64,000 nucleotides of DNA, taken from assembly GCF_003417535.1 (NCBI RefSeq), contig NZ_QVLS01000006.1, forward strand, positions 1 through 64,000, in the 5' to 3' direction. A program made the translations under genes and the position numbers. A model generated the notes under the pieces. That model did no database searches, had not been told where the DNA came from, and was given only the letters and a program-made list of their open reading frames with translations. Positions 17,744 through 26,187 of the stretch are shown piece after piece. Position 1 is the stretch's first letter. Every line of letters starts with the position of its first letter. The stretch is from Hydrogenophaga borbori. Lineage in GTDB: Bacteria > Pseudomonadota > Gammaproteobacteria > Burkholderiales > Burkholderiaceae_C.

Positions 17744-18160
17744 ATGGGATTCTTCAGCACCATCCTCGACAAGCTCGGACTGTCCACCGCCCAGGCCGCC
17801 ACACCGCCCGCCGCCGCGCCAGCGCCCGCCCCGGCGGCGGCGCCCAGCCCGGCCCCAGCCGCCGCCGCACCCGCGCCGGCCGTGGTCAACCCCATCGCCA
17901 TGGTGGACGTGGTCGCCCAGATGGAAAAGCGCGCGGCGGCCAACCCGCAGAAGCTCAACTGGCGCACCTCCATCGTCGACCTGCTCAAGCTGCTCGACAT
18001 GGACAGCAGCCTGCAGGCGCGCAAGGAGCTGGCCAAGGAGCTCTACTGCCCCGACGAGTTCATGAACGACTCCGCCAAGATGAACGTCTGGCTGCACAAG
18101 AACGTGCTCGCCCACATCGCGGCCAACGGCGGCAACGTGCCCAAGGAGCTGCTCGACTGA
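17744..18160 (+). CDS. DUF3597 family protein
   Basis: This 138-aa protein has a short N-terminal helix (MGFFSTILDKLGL), an Ala/Pro-rich linker (about 16-48) and a compact C-terminal domain. The C-terminal domain spans VDVVAQMEKRAAANPQKLNW, STIVDLLKLLDMDSSLQARKELAKEL and NVWLHKNVLAHIAANGGNVPKELL, a pattern of the DUF3597 family. The function is unknown. A TCAGGAGACC ribosome-binding site precedes the ATG. The direct repeat upstream may be part of its promoter. Confidence 0.8.
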   Translation: MGFFSTILDKLGLSTAQAATPPAAAPAPAPAAAPSPAPAAAAPAPAVVNPIAMVDVVAQMEKRAAANPQKLNWRTSIVDLLKLLDMDSSLQARKELAKELYCPDEFMNDSAKMNVWLHKNVLAHIAANGGNVPKELLD

Positions 18161-18179
18161 GACCGGGACCACCCAGCCC

Positions 18180-18842
18180 ATGATCCGCGTCCACCACCTC
18201 AACCACTCGCGCTCGCAGCGCGTGCTCTGGCTCCTGGAGGAGCTGGGCCTGCCCTACGAGATCGTGCGCTACGAGCGCGATCCGAAGACCCTGCTCGCGC
18301 CGCCCGAGCTCCAGCGGGTGCACCCGCTGGGCAAGTCGCCGGTGGTGGTGGATGGCGCGCTGGTGCTGGCCGAATCGGGCGCGATCCTGGAAACCCTGGT
18401 GGAGCGCCACGGGCCGCGGTTGCGGCCCGAGCCCGGCACACCCGAGTTCCTGCGCTACCGCTACTGGATGCACTACGCCGAAGGCTCGCTGATGCCGCCG
18501 CTGCTGCTCAAGCTGGTGTTCGACCGCGTGGAGAAGGCGCCGCTGCTCGTGCGGCCGGTGGCCAAGGCCATCTCGGCGATGGTGAAGGCGCGCGTCATCA
18601 CGCCCAACCTCACGCGGCACCTGGACTTCCTGGAGGCCGAACTGGCCGGCAGCCCCTGGTTCGCCGGCCCGGCCTTCAGCGCCGCCGACGTGCAGATGAG
18701 CTTTCCGGTAGAGGCCGCCACCGCGCGCGGCGGGCTGGACGCCTCACGCCCGCGCCTGATGGACTGGCTGCGCCGCATCCACGACCGCCCGGCCTACCGC
18801 CGCGCGCTCGACAAGGGCGGACCGTTCGAGGTCCTGGGCTGA
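18180..18842 (+). CDS. Glutathione S-transferase family protein
   Basis: This 220-aa protein has an N-terminal thioredoxin-fold GST domain: HHLNHSRSQRVLWLLEELGLPYEIVRY, GKSPVVVDGALVLAESGAI with the cis-Pro and ES pair that binds glutathione. An all-helical C-terminal domain follows, with FSAADVQMSFPVEAA. The substrate is unknown. It ends 53 bases before a convergent gene; an 8-bp inverted repeat (18856-18863 with 18887-18894) lies between them and could serve as a weak terminator. Confidence 0.88.
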   Translation: MIRVHHLNHSRSQRVLWLLEELGLPYEIVRYERDPKTLLAPPELQRVHPLGKSPVVVDGALVLAESGAILETLVERHGPRLRPEPGTPEFLRYRYWMHYAEGSLMPPLLLKLVFDRVEKAPLLVRPVAKAISAMVKARVITPNLTRHLDFLEAELAGSPWFAGPAFSAADVQMSFPVEAATARGGLDASRPRLMDWLRRIHDRPAYRRALDKGGPFEVLG

Positions 18843-18895
18843 CACGGCCAAACGAGCCCGCGGGGCCCCGTTCGCCGCGCCGCCTGCCGCGGGCC

Positions 18896-19690
18896 TCAGG
18901 CCCCGTGGCACTTCTTGTACTTCTTGCCACTGCCGCAGGGGCAGGGGTCGTTGCGCCCGGGCGTGGCCGCCTGGCGCACCGGCTCGCTGCGCGGGCCCAG
19001 GCTGGTCCAGATGCGGCGCAGCTCGTAGACGGCCCAGATGGCGGCGTCCAGTTCGTCCAGGCGGGCCTGGCTCACGCTGGGCGGCGCCTCTTCCTCGTGC
19101 AGGTTCAGCTCGGGCGTGCCGCGGTCGTCCTCGACCACCGCGGCGATGGCGTCGAGCGCGTCGTGGATCCAGCCGGCGGTTTCCTTGTCGCGCGGCGGCA
19201 CCCAATCGTCCTCCCAGAGTTCCACCACGGCCAGGAAGCCCTCGGCCCAGGCCTGGCCGAACGCGGGCAGGGGTTCGCCGTCGGTGCGGGGCCGCTCGGC
19301 CTCGGGCATGGCGGCCACGGCGCCGCGCAGGTCCACCAGCTCGGGGTGGTAGCTGCGCTCGTCCGCCAGGCTGTCGACGTCGGCCAGCAAGGCGGCGCGC
19401 ACCTCGGCCTCGCGGCGGGCCCACAGCGCCATGAAACGTTCGTAACGCTCGGTGCTGGGAAAGTGGGTGCCGTCGCCGTGCGGCACCGTGGGCAGCGGGC
19501 CGGTGCCCAGCAGCGCGGGCATCCATTCGCTCGCCTCGATGGGCCGGCGGGTGCAGATCAGGGCGGCCATGGCGCCTTCCAGGAATTCCCAGGGCGGCAC
19601 CGCGTCGTCGCGCGAGGCGAGGTCGACGAGGATGGCGTCGAGTTCGTCGAAATCGCTGGCTTGCAAGGGGCTGTCGCTGTCGGGGGTCAT
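18896..19690 (-). CDS. UPF0149/YecA-type protein with SEC-C zinc motif
   Basis: This 264-aa protein has an N-terminal UPF0149 (YecA-like) region ([33 protein letters not shown], later [16 protein letters not shown]). It ends in a SEC-C zinc-binding motif ([18 protein letters not shown]) like that at the SecA C-terminus. SEC-C proteins of this type have been linked to ribosome or SecA-related functions. The start was set at [14 protein letters not shown] because the upstream sequence is low-complexity. Confidence 0.83.
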   Translation of the reverse strand: MTPDSDSPLQASDFDELDAILVDLASRDDAVPPWEFLEGAMAALICTRRPIEASEWMPALLGTGPLPTVPHGDGTHFPSTERYERFMALWARREAEVRAALLADVDSLADERSYHPELVDLRGAVAAMPEAERPRTDGEPLPAFGQAWAEGFLAVVELWEDDWVPPRDKETAGWIHDALDAIAAVVEDDRGTPELNLHEEEAPPSVSQARLDELDAAIWAVYELRRIWTSLGPRSEPVRQAATPGRNDPCPCGSGKKYKKCHGA

Positions 19691-19794
19691 CGGGAGGCGC
19701 TCGGGCGGGAAAAGGGCCGCCAGTGTAGTGCCGCCCACCGCGCCACCGCCGGCCGCGGCGCGGGCTTCCATGGGGGGCGCGCCCCCGCGGCGCA

Positions 19795-19998
19795 TCAGTG
19801 GTGCGTCTGGCCCGACGGGTCCACCGTGCCCATGGCCAGCGAGGCCAGCGCGCTGGGCGTCGGCGGCCGCTCCGCCGGCTCCAGGTGCGTGGCGGGCGCA
19901 GGGGCCTCGTACACGCTGCGCCAGGCGTTCTGCAGGGTTTGCCACACGCTGGGGGCGACCGTCATCGAATCGGGCTCGTCCATCATGATCGGGAACAT
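19795..19998 (-). CDS. Small hypothetical protein
   Basis: This 67-aa frame ([20 protein letters not shown]...SGQTHH) has a plausible AAGGATG ribosome-binding site 6 bases upstream and a composition unlike a GC-driven shadow frame (several Met, Thr and aromatic residues). It has no recognised domain. It diverges from the glutamate-synthase-like gene across a 157-base gap. Confidence 0.45.
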   Translation of the reverse strand: MFPIMMDEPDSMTVAPSVWQTLQNAWRSVYEAPAPATHLEPAERPPTPSALASLAMGTVDPSGQTHH

Positions 19999-20079
19999 GG
20001 CGACATCCTTCGCGGCAGGCCCTGGAAAACCGACCCCGCGTCGCCTGCCTGGGCGCGTGCGGTAGGGGGATTCAAGTCA

Positions 20080-20111
20080 TTGTTCGCTCGTTCAAAACAC
20101 GCCCCAATAAT
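20080..20111 (+). promoter_or_regulatory. Putative promoter of the glutamate-synthase-like gene
   Basis: An AATAAT -10-like hexamer (20106-20111) follows TTGTTCGCTCGTTCAA. The upstream part holds two copies of GTTC(G) separated by three bases and overlaps where a -35 would be. It resembles half of the AACGA/TCGTT-type palindrome at 7273-7284, which hints at a TetR-like site, but symmetry is imperfect here. Confidence 0.35.
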
Positions 20112-20155
20112 GCAGACGCAGGATTTTTGCCCCTTCGACCAGACGACGAACGCCG

Positions 20156-21778
20156 ATGCTTGACCGACTCAACGCTCTCTATCCCGTGCGCTACACGGCC
20201 CTGGGCCTGTGCGCCTTCGTCGCGCTGCTGAGCCTGTTCGCCCTGGTGGCCTTCGGCGTCGGCGGCTTCTGGTTCCTGCTGTTCGGCGCGCTCACGCTGG
20301 TGGGCCTGTGGGACCTGCGCCAGACGCGCAGCTCGGTGCTGCGCAACTACCCGGTGATCGGCCACCTGCGCTTCATGCTGGAGTTCGTGCGGCCCGAGAT
20401 CCGCCAGTACTTCCTGGAAAGCGACACCGAGGCCCAACCCTTCTCGCGCGCGCAGCGCAGCCTGGTGTACGCGCGCGCCAAGGGCGAGACCGACAAGCGC
20501 CCGTTCGGCAGCCAGCTCGACATGCTGAGCAACGGCCACGAGTGGATCAACCACTCGATCGCGCCGACCAGCCTGCCCACCCACGATTTCCGCGTGCGCA
20601 TCGGCGGGCCCGACTGCACCCAGCCCTACGAGGCCAGCGTGTTCAACATCTCGGCCATGAGCTTCGGCGCGCTCTCGGCCAACGCCATCCAGGCCCTCAA
20701 CGCGGGCGCGCAGCGCGGCGGCTTCGCGCACGACACGGGCGAAGGCTCCATCTCCGCCTGGCACCGCCTGCACGGCGGCGACCTGATCTGGGAGATCGGA
20801 TCGGGCTACTTTGGCTGCCGCGACGACGAGGGTCGCTTCAGCGAGGAGCGCTTCAGCGCGAACGCGCTCGACCCGCAGGTGAAGATGGTCGAGATCAAGC
20901 TGAGCCAGGGCGCCAAGCCCGGCCACGGCGGCGTGCTGCCGGGCGCCAAGGTGACGGCCGAGATCGCCGCCGCGCGCGGCGTGCCCGAGGCGGTGGACTG
21001 CATCTCGCCGGCCGCGCACAGCGCCTTCTCCACGCCGCTGGAGCTGATGGCCTTCATCCAGAAGCTGCGCGCGCTCTCGGGCGGCAAGCCGGTGGGCTTC
21101 AAGCTGTGCATCGGCCACCCCTGGGAGTGGTTCGCCATCGTCAAGGCCATGCGCCAGAGCGGCGTCACGCCCGATTTCATCGTGGTCGACGGCGCCGAGG
21201 GCGGCACCGGTGCGGCGCCGCTGGAGTTCACCGACCACGTCGGCGCGCCGCTGCAGGAAGGCTTGCGCCTGGTGCACAACACCCTGGTGGGCGTGAACCT
21301 GCGCGATCGCATCCGCATCGGCTGCGCGGGCAAGGTGGTGAGCGCCTTCGACATCGCGCGCGCGCTGGCCATCGGCGCCGACTGGTGCAACAGCGCGCGC
21401 GGCTTCATGTTCGCGCTGGGCTGCCTGCAGGCGCAGACCTGCCACACCGGCCATTGCCCCACGGGCGTGAGCACGCAAGACCCGGTGCGCCAGCAGGCCC
21501 TGGTGGTGCCCGACAAGGCCGAGCGGGTGTGGCGCTTCCACCAGAACACGCTCAAGGCCTTGAAGGAGCTGGTTCAGGCCGCCGGCCTGCAGCACCCGGG
21601 CGAGATCAGCGCGCACCACCTGGTGCGCCGCGTGAGCGACAACGAGGTGCGCCTGCTGGCCAACCTGCTGCCCACCACCTCGCCGGGTTCGCTGCTGGAC
21701 GACGACGCCGAGGGGGAGCACGCGGTGTTCACGACCTGGTGGCGGCGGGCGCGCGCGGAGAGCTTTGCGCAGGTCTGA
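20156..21778 (+). CDS. FMN-binding glutamate synthase family protein
   Basis: This 540-aa membrane-anchored flavoprotein has two N-terminal hydrophobic segments (about 12-50) followed by the glutamate synthase FMN-barrel domain. Motifs include FNISAMSFGALSANAIQALN, HDTGEGSIS, QGAKPGHGGVLPGAKV, VVDGAEGGTGAAP and IGCAGKVVSAFDIARALAIGADWC. The CLQAQTCHTGHCPTGV stretch keeps a three-cysteine pattern like the 3Fe-4S site of GltB. It lacks the amidotransferase and GXGXG domains, so it is a GltB-like oxidoreductase of unknown substrate. Confidence 0.85.
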   Translation: MLDRLNALYPVRYTALGLCAFVALLSLFALVAFGVGGFWFLLFGALTLVGLWDLRQTRSSVLRNYPVIGHLRFMLEFVRPEIRQYFLESDTEAQPFSRAQRSLVYARAKGETDKRPFGSQLDMLSNGHEWINHSIAPTSLPTHDFRVRIGGPDCTQPYEASVFNISAMSFGALSANAIQALNAGAQRGGFAHDTGEGSISAWHRLHGGDLIWEIGSGYFGCRDDEGRFSEERFSANALDPQVKMVEIKLSQGAKPGHGGVLPGAKVTAEIAAARGVPEAVDCISPAAHSAFSTPLELMAFIQKLRALSGGKPVGFKLCIGHPWEWFAIVKAMRQSGVTPDFIVVDGAEGGTGAAPLEFTDHVGAPLQEGLRLVHNTLVGVNLRDRIRIGCAGKVVSAFDIARALAIGADWCNSARGFMFALGCLQAQTCHTGHCPTGVSTQDPVRQQALVVPDKAERVWRFHQNTLKALKELVQAAGLQHPGEISAHHLVRRVSDNEVRLLANLLPTTSPGSLLDDDAEGEHAVFTTWWRRARAESFAQV

Positions 21779-21787
21779 GGCGGCGCC

Positions 21788-22675
21788 TCAACTGCTCGAC
21801 GGGTCCTCGTTCACCCGCTCATCGCGCAGCAGCCGGCCGCTGGGGTCGTGGAGCCTGAGGCGCAGCAACAGGCCGCGTTCCCCGTACTCCTCCTCGCGTT
21901 GCAGCGCGCCGCCGGGCGCGTGGTACTGCTGCCAGCCGAACAGCCGGCCGTTGCGTTCGCGGTTGAGCGCCGCCTGCGCGCCGTCCTCGTAAAAGCTGCG
22001 CGTCTCGCGCAGCTCGTCGCGGCCCAGGCGGCGGATGGTCTGCTCCATCTTGAGCTGACCGTTGAGGTGCCACTGGCGGATGCGCCGCTCGCGCCCCGCG
22101 GCCCACTCCACCTCCTGCGTCAACTGACCCGACTCGGCGAACTCGCGGCCCACACCCTCGCGGCCGTGGTACTGCTCGGGCGGCGGCTCGGCCAGGTCGA
22201 TCTCGTGCCGCAACCGCCCCGAGGGGTAGTACACGCGCTTGATGCGGCGGTCGGGCCCGACGCTGTTCTCGACGAGCTCCTCGCTGCGCACCACGCCGCC
22301 CTGCGGATTCACGATCACCTGGCGCATCAGCACGCCGCGCCGGTGGCTCACGGTGCCCAGCGGCTTGCCGGGTTCGCGGTAAAGCGTGACCTCGGCGAGC
22401 GCGCCGCCATGGCCGCACGGCTCGCGGTCCTCGGGCAGCAGGCTGGTGGGCGCGCAGCGCAGCTCGGCCAGGCTGCCGTCGGCCCAACGGCGCAACAGCA
22501 CCAGGGCGCGGCGGCCGTCCGCACTCATCACGCGCAGCAGGCTGGCGCCATCGGACCAGGCACAGCGCTGCTGGCCGGCCGGCCCCACGGGACCACAGCG
22601 CGGCGCGTCCTGCGCCCGGGCCGGCGACAGCCCCGCCAACAGCGCGAGCAGCGCGGCCGCGGGCCAGGCGTTCAC
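21788..22675 (-). CDS. Exported YwqK-type repeat protein
   Basis: This 295-aa protein has a signal peptide (MNAWPAAALLALLAGLSPARAQ) and a series of ~22-residue beta-hairpin repeats: YYPSGRLRHEI, EFAESGQLTQEVEWA, WHLNGQLKMEQ, FYEDGAQAALNRE, YHAPGGALQREEEY and HDPSGRLLRDE. These resemble MORN-2/YwqK repeats. YwqK is often annotated as an antitoxin, but this protein is predicted to leave the cytoplasm. Translation starts at GTG overlapping the PIN gene stop (GTGA). Confidence 0.75.
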   Translation of the reverse strand: MNAWPAAALLALLAGLSPARAQDAPRCGPVGPAGQQRCAWSDGASLLRVMSADGRRALVLLRRWADGSLAELRCAPTSLLPEDREPCGHGGALAEVTLYREPGKPLGTVSHRRGVLMRQVIVNPQGGVVRSEELVENSVGPDRRIKRVYYPSGRLRHEIDLAEPPPEQYHGREGVGREFAESGQLTQEVEWAAGRERRIRQWHLNGQLKMEQTIRRLGRDELRETRSFYEDGAQAALNRERNGRLFGWQQYHAPGGALQREEEYGERGLLLRLRLHDPSGRLLRDERVNEDPSSS

Positions 22676-23097
22676 GCCACGGCCCCCTCGGCGCTCGGCG
22701 CCCAGACGCGGCGCACGGACACGCCGATGCGCGCGAGGCGGCGCGCCAGCGCCAGCACCTGGGCGTCCTTGCTGAGCAGCGCGGCGCCATGCGCCACGGC
22801 CAGGTCGATGAAGCGCTGGTCGTCGGGGTCGCGGCAGGTGAACGCGGCTTTGGCCGCGGGCTCGACGCGGCGCGCGTGGCGGTCGAACGCGGCCAGCACG
22901 GCCTGCGGTCCGCGTTCGCCCAGGCGGCGCGCGAGGTGTGGGTAGTCCAGCACCAGCCGCAGCTCCTCGCGCATGGCCTCGCTCGCGATCCAGGCCACGC
23001 GGCCCTGCGCCAGGGCGGCGCGCAGCGGCGCCACGGCGGGGTCGTCGAAGACGAACAGGTCGAGCACGACATTGGTGTCGATGACGACCGTGTCCAT
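22672..23097 (-). CDS. PIN-domain ribonuclease-like protein
   Basis: This 141-aa protein carries the PIN nuclease acidic residues: D7 in VVIDTNVVLDLF, E in SEAMREELRLVL, D in CRDPDDQRFIDLA, and D in LLSKDAQVL. It resembles the COG1569 group often called toxins of the PIN family. It starts two bases after the RNA methyltransferase stop and overlaps the YwqK gene, forming one operon. No typical small antitoxin (AbrB/RHH) gene is adjacent. Confidence 0.8.
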   Translation of the reverse strand: MDTVVIDTNVVLDLFVFDDPAVAPLRAALAQGRVAWIASEAMREELRLVLDYPHLARRLGERGPQAVLAAFDRHARRVEPAAKAAFTCRDPDDQRFIDLAVAHGAALLSKDAQVLALARRLARIGVSVRRVWAPSAEGAVA

Positions 23098-23099
23098 GC

Positions 23100-24386
23100 T
23101 CAGGCCCCGGTCTCGGCCGGGCGCGGCCCGCGCGCGGTCAGGTCGAAGCGGAACAGGCGGCATTCGATGGGGCCGTTCCACAGCGGCACGCGACGCGACT
23201 CCTTGAGCCGCATGCGGCCCGGCAGCTTCAGGTCGGGCGTGAGCAACCAGGCGCTCCAGCCGGCGTAGTGCGATTTCCAGTGCGCGGCCAGGCGCTCGAA
23301 GAAGGCGTCGGCGGTGTGGCCGTCCTCGTCGCGCGCCTGTTCGCGGCCAGCGCGCGCGGCACCGGCGGCGCGTTCGGCGGCGTTGCGCCCGGCCACGCCG
23401 GCGGCGGCGATGCGCTCGCCATAGGGCGGGTTGAGCAGCAGCACGCCCGCGCGCGGGCTGGGCGGCAGGCGCTGCAGGGCGTCGCCGCCGCGCAGCTCGA
23501 TCGCCTGGGCCACGCGCGCGCGCTCGGCATTGCGCCTGGCGAAGTCGACCATGCGGAAGGCCACGTCGCTGCCGAAGACGATGGGCGCCTGGCCGGCGGG
23601 CCAGGGCCGCTCGGCCGCGCGCGCCTCGTCGCGCAGGCCCTGCCACACGTGCGGCTGGAAGGGCAGCAGCTTCTCGAAGGCGAAGCGGCGCTGGCCGCCC
23701 GGGGCGATGTTCAGCGCGATCTGCGCGGCCTCGATGGGCACCGTGCCGCTGCCGCAGCAGGGGTCGGCCAGCGGCGGCACCTCGGCCAGCGTGGCGGCCT
23801 CGCGCGCCTGCGCGTCCCAGCCGGTGGCGGCGATCATGGCGGCGGCCAGGGTTTCCTTCAGCGGCGCGTCGCCCTTGTCCTCGCGCCAGCCGCGCTTGAA
23901 CAGCGGCTCACCGGTGGTGTCGATATAGAGCGTGAGCGTCTCGGCGGTGAGGTGGCCGAACAGGCGCACGTCGGGCCGCTGGGTGTCCACGCTGGGGCGC
24001 TCGCCGCGCTTGTCCCGGAAGCGGTCGCAGACGGCGTCCTTGATCTTGAGGGCGGCGAAGTTCAGGCTCTTGAGCGGGCTGTGCTGCGCGGTGAGTTCGA
24101 CCTTGATGGTCTGGCGCGGCGTGAACCAAATCTCCCAGGCCACTTCGGCGGCGGCTGCGTAGAGGTCTTGCTCGGCCCGGTAGGGGCCGTGCCACAGGCG
24201 CGCCAGCACGCGCTGCGCGAGCCGGCTGTGCAGGTTCAGGCGCAGCGCGTCGCGCCACGAGGCCTCGAGCGAGACGCCGCCGCGCGAGCGCCGCAGCGCG
24301 GCGATGCCGGTGATGCGCTGCACCTCGGCGGCGAGGAAGTCCTCCACGCCGGCGGCGCAGGGGAGAAACAGTTGTAGCGAGTTCAT
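23100..24386 (-). CDS. THUMP-domain class I SAM-dependent RNA methyltransferase
   Basis: This 428-aa protein resembles the N-terminal methyltransferase of RlmL (23S rRNA m2G2445) and YcbY-like stand-alone enzymes. It has a ferredoxin/THUMP region (about 1-160, with TIKVELTAQHSPLKSLNFAALKIKDAVCDRFRDKRGERPSVD). A Rossmann methylase follows with LADPCCGSGTVPIEAA, FGSDVAFRMVDFARRNAERA and the catalytic LLLNPPYGER. It acts on rRNA in the cytoplasm; the exact target base is inferred. An inserted Ala/Arg-rich stretch (AGRNAAERAAGAARAGREQARDED) follows NPPY. Confidence 0.88.
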   Translation of the reverse strand: MNSLQLFLPCAAGVEDFLAAEVQRITGIAALRRSRGGVSLEASWRDALRLNLHSRLAQRVLARLWHGPYRAEQDLYAAAAEVAWEIWFTPRQTIKVELTAQHSPLKSLNFAALKIKDAVCDRFRDKRGERPSVDTQRPDVRLFGHLTAETLTLYIDTTGEPLFKRGWREDKGDAPLKETLAAAMIAATGWDAQAREAATLAEVPPLADPCCGSGTVPIEAAQIALNIAPGGQRRFAFEKLLPFQPHVWQGLRDEARAAERPWPAGQAPIVFGSDVAFRMVDFARRNAERARVAQAIELRGGDALQRLPPSPRAGVLLLNPPYGERIAAAGVAGRNAAERAAGAARAGREQARDEDGHTADAFFERLAAHWKSHYAGWSAWLLTPDLKLPGRMRLKESRRVPLWNGPIECRLFRFDLTARGPRPAETGA

Positions 24387-24398
24387 GGATCGTGTCGC

Positions 24399-24545
24399 CG
24401 CCGGGCCGCCCCAAGCCGGATCGGCCCCCTCGGGGCTGAGCCCCGCGGCTCCAGGCCTGCGCAGGCAGGCCTGGACGGGCGAAGAGGCCTTGTCTCCGAC
24501 AACGCCGCGGCCTGCAAGGCCTCGCGACCCGCGAAGCGGTGGAAC
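24399..24545 (+). repeat. REP-like element, copy 2, with strong hairpin
   Basis: This gap between rpoN and the methyltransferase gene starts with the 17-base head CGCCGGGCCGCCCCAAG. It continues through CGGGGC-TGA-GCCCCG and a perfect 10-bp stem (CCAGGCCTGC-GCAG-GCAGGCCTGG, 24451-24474), and ends with GCGAAGCGGTGG. Neither strand has a T-run after the big stem. It may still act as a transcription barrier or RNA-stabilising structure after rpoN. Confidence 0.7.
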
Positions 24546-24558
24546 GTGGGGACCCTAT

Positions 24559-26187
24559 TCAAAGCGATTTTCGAAGGTTGGCCGGGGCGATGCGCATGGC
24601 CTCGCGGTACTTGGCCACGGTGCGGCGCGCGCACTCGATGCCCTGCTCCTTGAGCAGGTCGGAGAGCTGATTGTCCGACAGCGGCTTGGCCGGCGCCTCG
24701 GCCGCGATGAACTGCTTGAGCAGCGCGCGCACCGCGGTGCTGGAGGCGTTGCCGCCGGTCTCGGTGCCCAGCGAGGAGCCGAAGAAGTACTTCAGCTCGT
24801 AGGTGCCAAAGGGCGTGGCCATGTACTTGGCCGTGGTCACGCGGCTGATGGTGGATTCGTGCAGGCCCAGCTCGTCGGCGATCTCGCGCAGCACCAGCGG
24901 GCGCATGGCGAGCTCGCCGTGCATGAAGAAGTTGCGCTGGCGCTCGACGATGGCGCTGGACACGCGCAGGATGGTGTCGAAGCGCTGCTGGATGTTCTTG
25001 ATGAACCAGCGCGCCTCCTGCAGGCGCTGCTGCATGGCGGCATGGCCACCTTCGCCCCCATCGCGCCCACCGCGGTTCTGGCGCATGGCGTTGGCGTACA
25101 CGTCGTGCACGCGCAGGCGCGGCATCACGTCGGGGTTGAGCACCACCTTGAAACCGCGGCCGGCGCGCGTGACGATGACGTCGGGCACGACGATGTTGCG
25201 CTCGACGTCCGCGAAGCGGCGCCCGGGCTTGGGCTCCAGCCTCGCGATGAGCGCGAGCGCACCGCGCACGCTGTCTTCGTCGGCGCGGCACAGCTGCACC
25301 AGCTTGCGCACGTCGCGCTTGGCGATCAGCTCCAGCGGCTGCGCGCAGATCGCCAGCGCGGCGCGCGCCTCGGGCGTGTTGCGCAGCTCCAGGATCTGCA
25401 GCTTCAGGCACTCGGCCAGGTCGCGCGCGCCCACGCCGGGCGGGTCCATGTGCTGCAGCAGCTGCAGGGCGGTGCGCAGCAGCTGTTCGGCCGCCTCGAG
25501 GCGTTCGGTGGCGGCGGCGTCGGACAGGTCGGCCTCCGGGGCGGCCTCGCCCTGAAGGCGCAGCAGCGCCAGCGCGAGTTCGGGCAGCGGATCGGCAAGG
25601 TAGCCGTCCTCGTCCAGCGATTCGATCAGGAAGTGCAGCGCGGCGGCGTCCGCCTCGGACAGGCGCAGGCAGCGCGCCTGCTCATGCAGATGGTCCTGCA
25701 GCGACACCAGCGCGCGCGCCAGGTCGGCCGCGCTGGCGGTCTCTTCGTCGTCGCCGGAGCCGCTGCCGCGCGGCGGCGCGTCGCCGCCCCATTCGCTGTC
25801 GTCGGGCGCCATCTCCACCGTGCCGTCGCCGTCCCAGCTCTCCTCCACCGGCGGGGCGCCGTCCACGCTGGCCTCCACCGCGTCGCCGTCGGTGGCGCTG
25901 GCCTTGTCTTCGTTGCGTCCCTCGCCTGCGTCGGCGCCCGGGCCGGCAACGGACGCGGCGTCGGCGATCTGCTCGCCCGCGCTCACCGGCGCATCGGTCG
26001 CGGCCAGGCCGAATTCCTCGCGCTCCAGGCCTTCGTCGGCGCGTTCCAGGAAGGGGTTCTCATCGAGCATCTGCTCGACTTCCTGCGCCATCTCCAGCGT
26101 CGAGAGCTGCAGCAGACGGATCGACTGCTGCAGCTGGGGCGTCAGCGCCAGGTGCTGCGAGACGCGTAGCGACAGGCTCTGCTTCAT
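24559..26187 (-). CDS. rpoN: RNA polymerase sigma-54 factor
   Basis: This 542-aa sigma-54 directs transcription from -24/-12 promoters together with enhancer-binding ATPases. The Gln-rich activator-interacting region I is [37 protein letters not shown]. An unusually long acidic region II spans about residues 55-160. The core-binding and DNA-binding regions follow, ending with the RpoN box ARRTVAKYRE near residue 526. It is longer than the ~480-500 aa typical of the family because of the acidic insert. Its ATG overlaps the lptB stop by one base, the classic lptA-lptB-rpoN order. Confidence 0.97.
   Translation of the reverse strand: MKQSLSLRVSQHLALTPQLQQSIRLLQLSTLEMAQEVEQMLDENPFLERADEGLEREEFGLAATDAPVSAGEQIADAASVAGPGADAGEGRNEDKASATDGDAVEASVDGAPPVEESWDGDGTVEMAPDDSEWGGDAPPRGSGSGDDEETASAADLARALVSLQDHLHEQARCLRLSEADAAALHFLIESLDEDGYLADPLPELALALLRLQGEAAPEADLSDAAATERLEAAEQLLRTALQLLQHMDPPGVGARDLAECLKLQILELRNTPEARAALAICAQPLELIAKRDVRKLVQLCRADEDSVRGALALIARLEPKPGRRFADVERNIVVPDVIVTRAGRGFKVVLNPDVMPRLRVHDVYANAMRQNRGGRDGGEGGHAAMQQRLQEARWFIKNIQQRFDTILRVSSAIVERQRNFFMHGELAMRPLVLREIADELGLHESTISRVTTAKYMATPFGTYELKYFFGSSLGTETGGNASSTAVRALLKQFIAAEAPAKPLSDNQLSDLLKEQGIECARRTVAKYREAMRIAPANLRKSL

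Noticed and set aside
21788..23097. Canonical type II toxin-antitoxin locus
   Set aside because: The partner of the PIN protein carries a signal peptide and is larger than a typical antitoxin, so the toxin-antitoxin label is not supported.
24451..24474. 10-bp hairpin after rpoN as an intrinsic terminator
   Set aside because: No T-run on either side; listed as part of the REP-like repeat instead.
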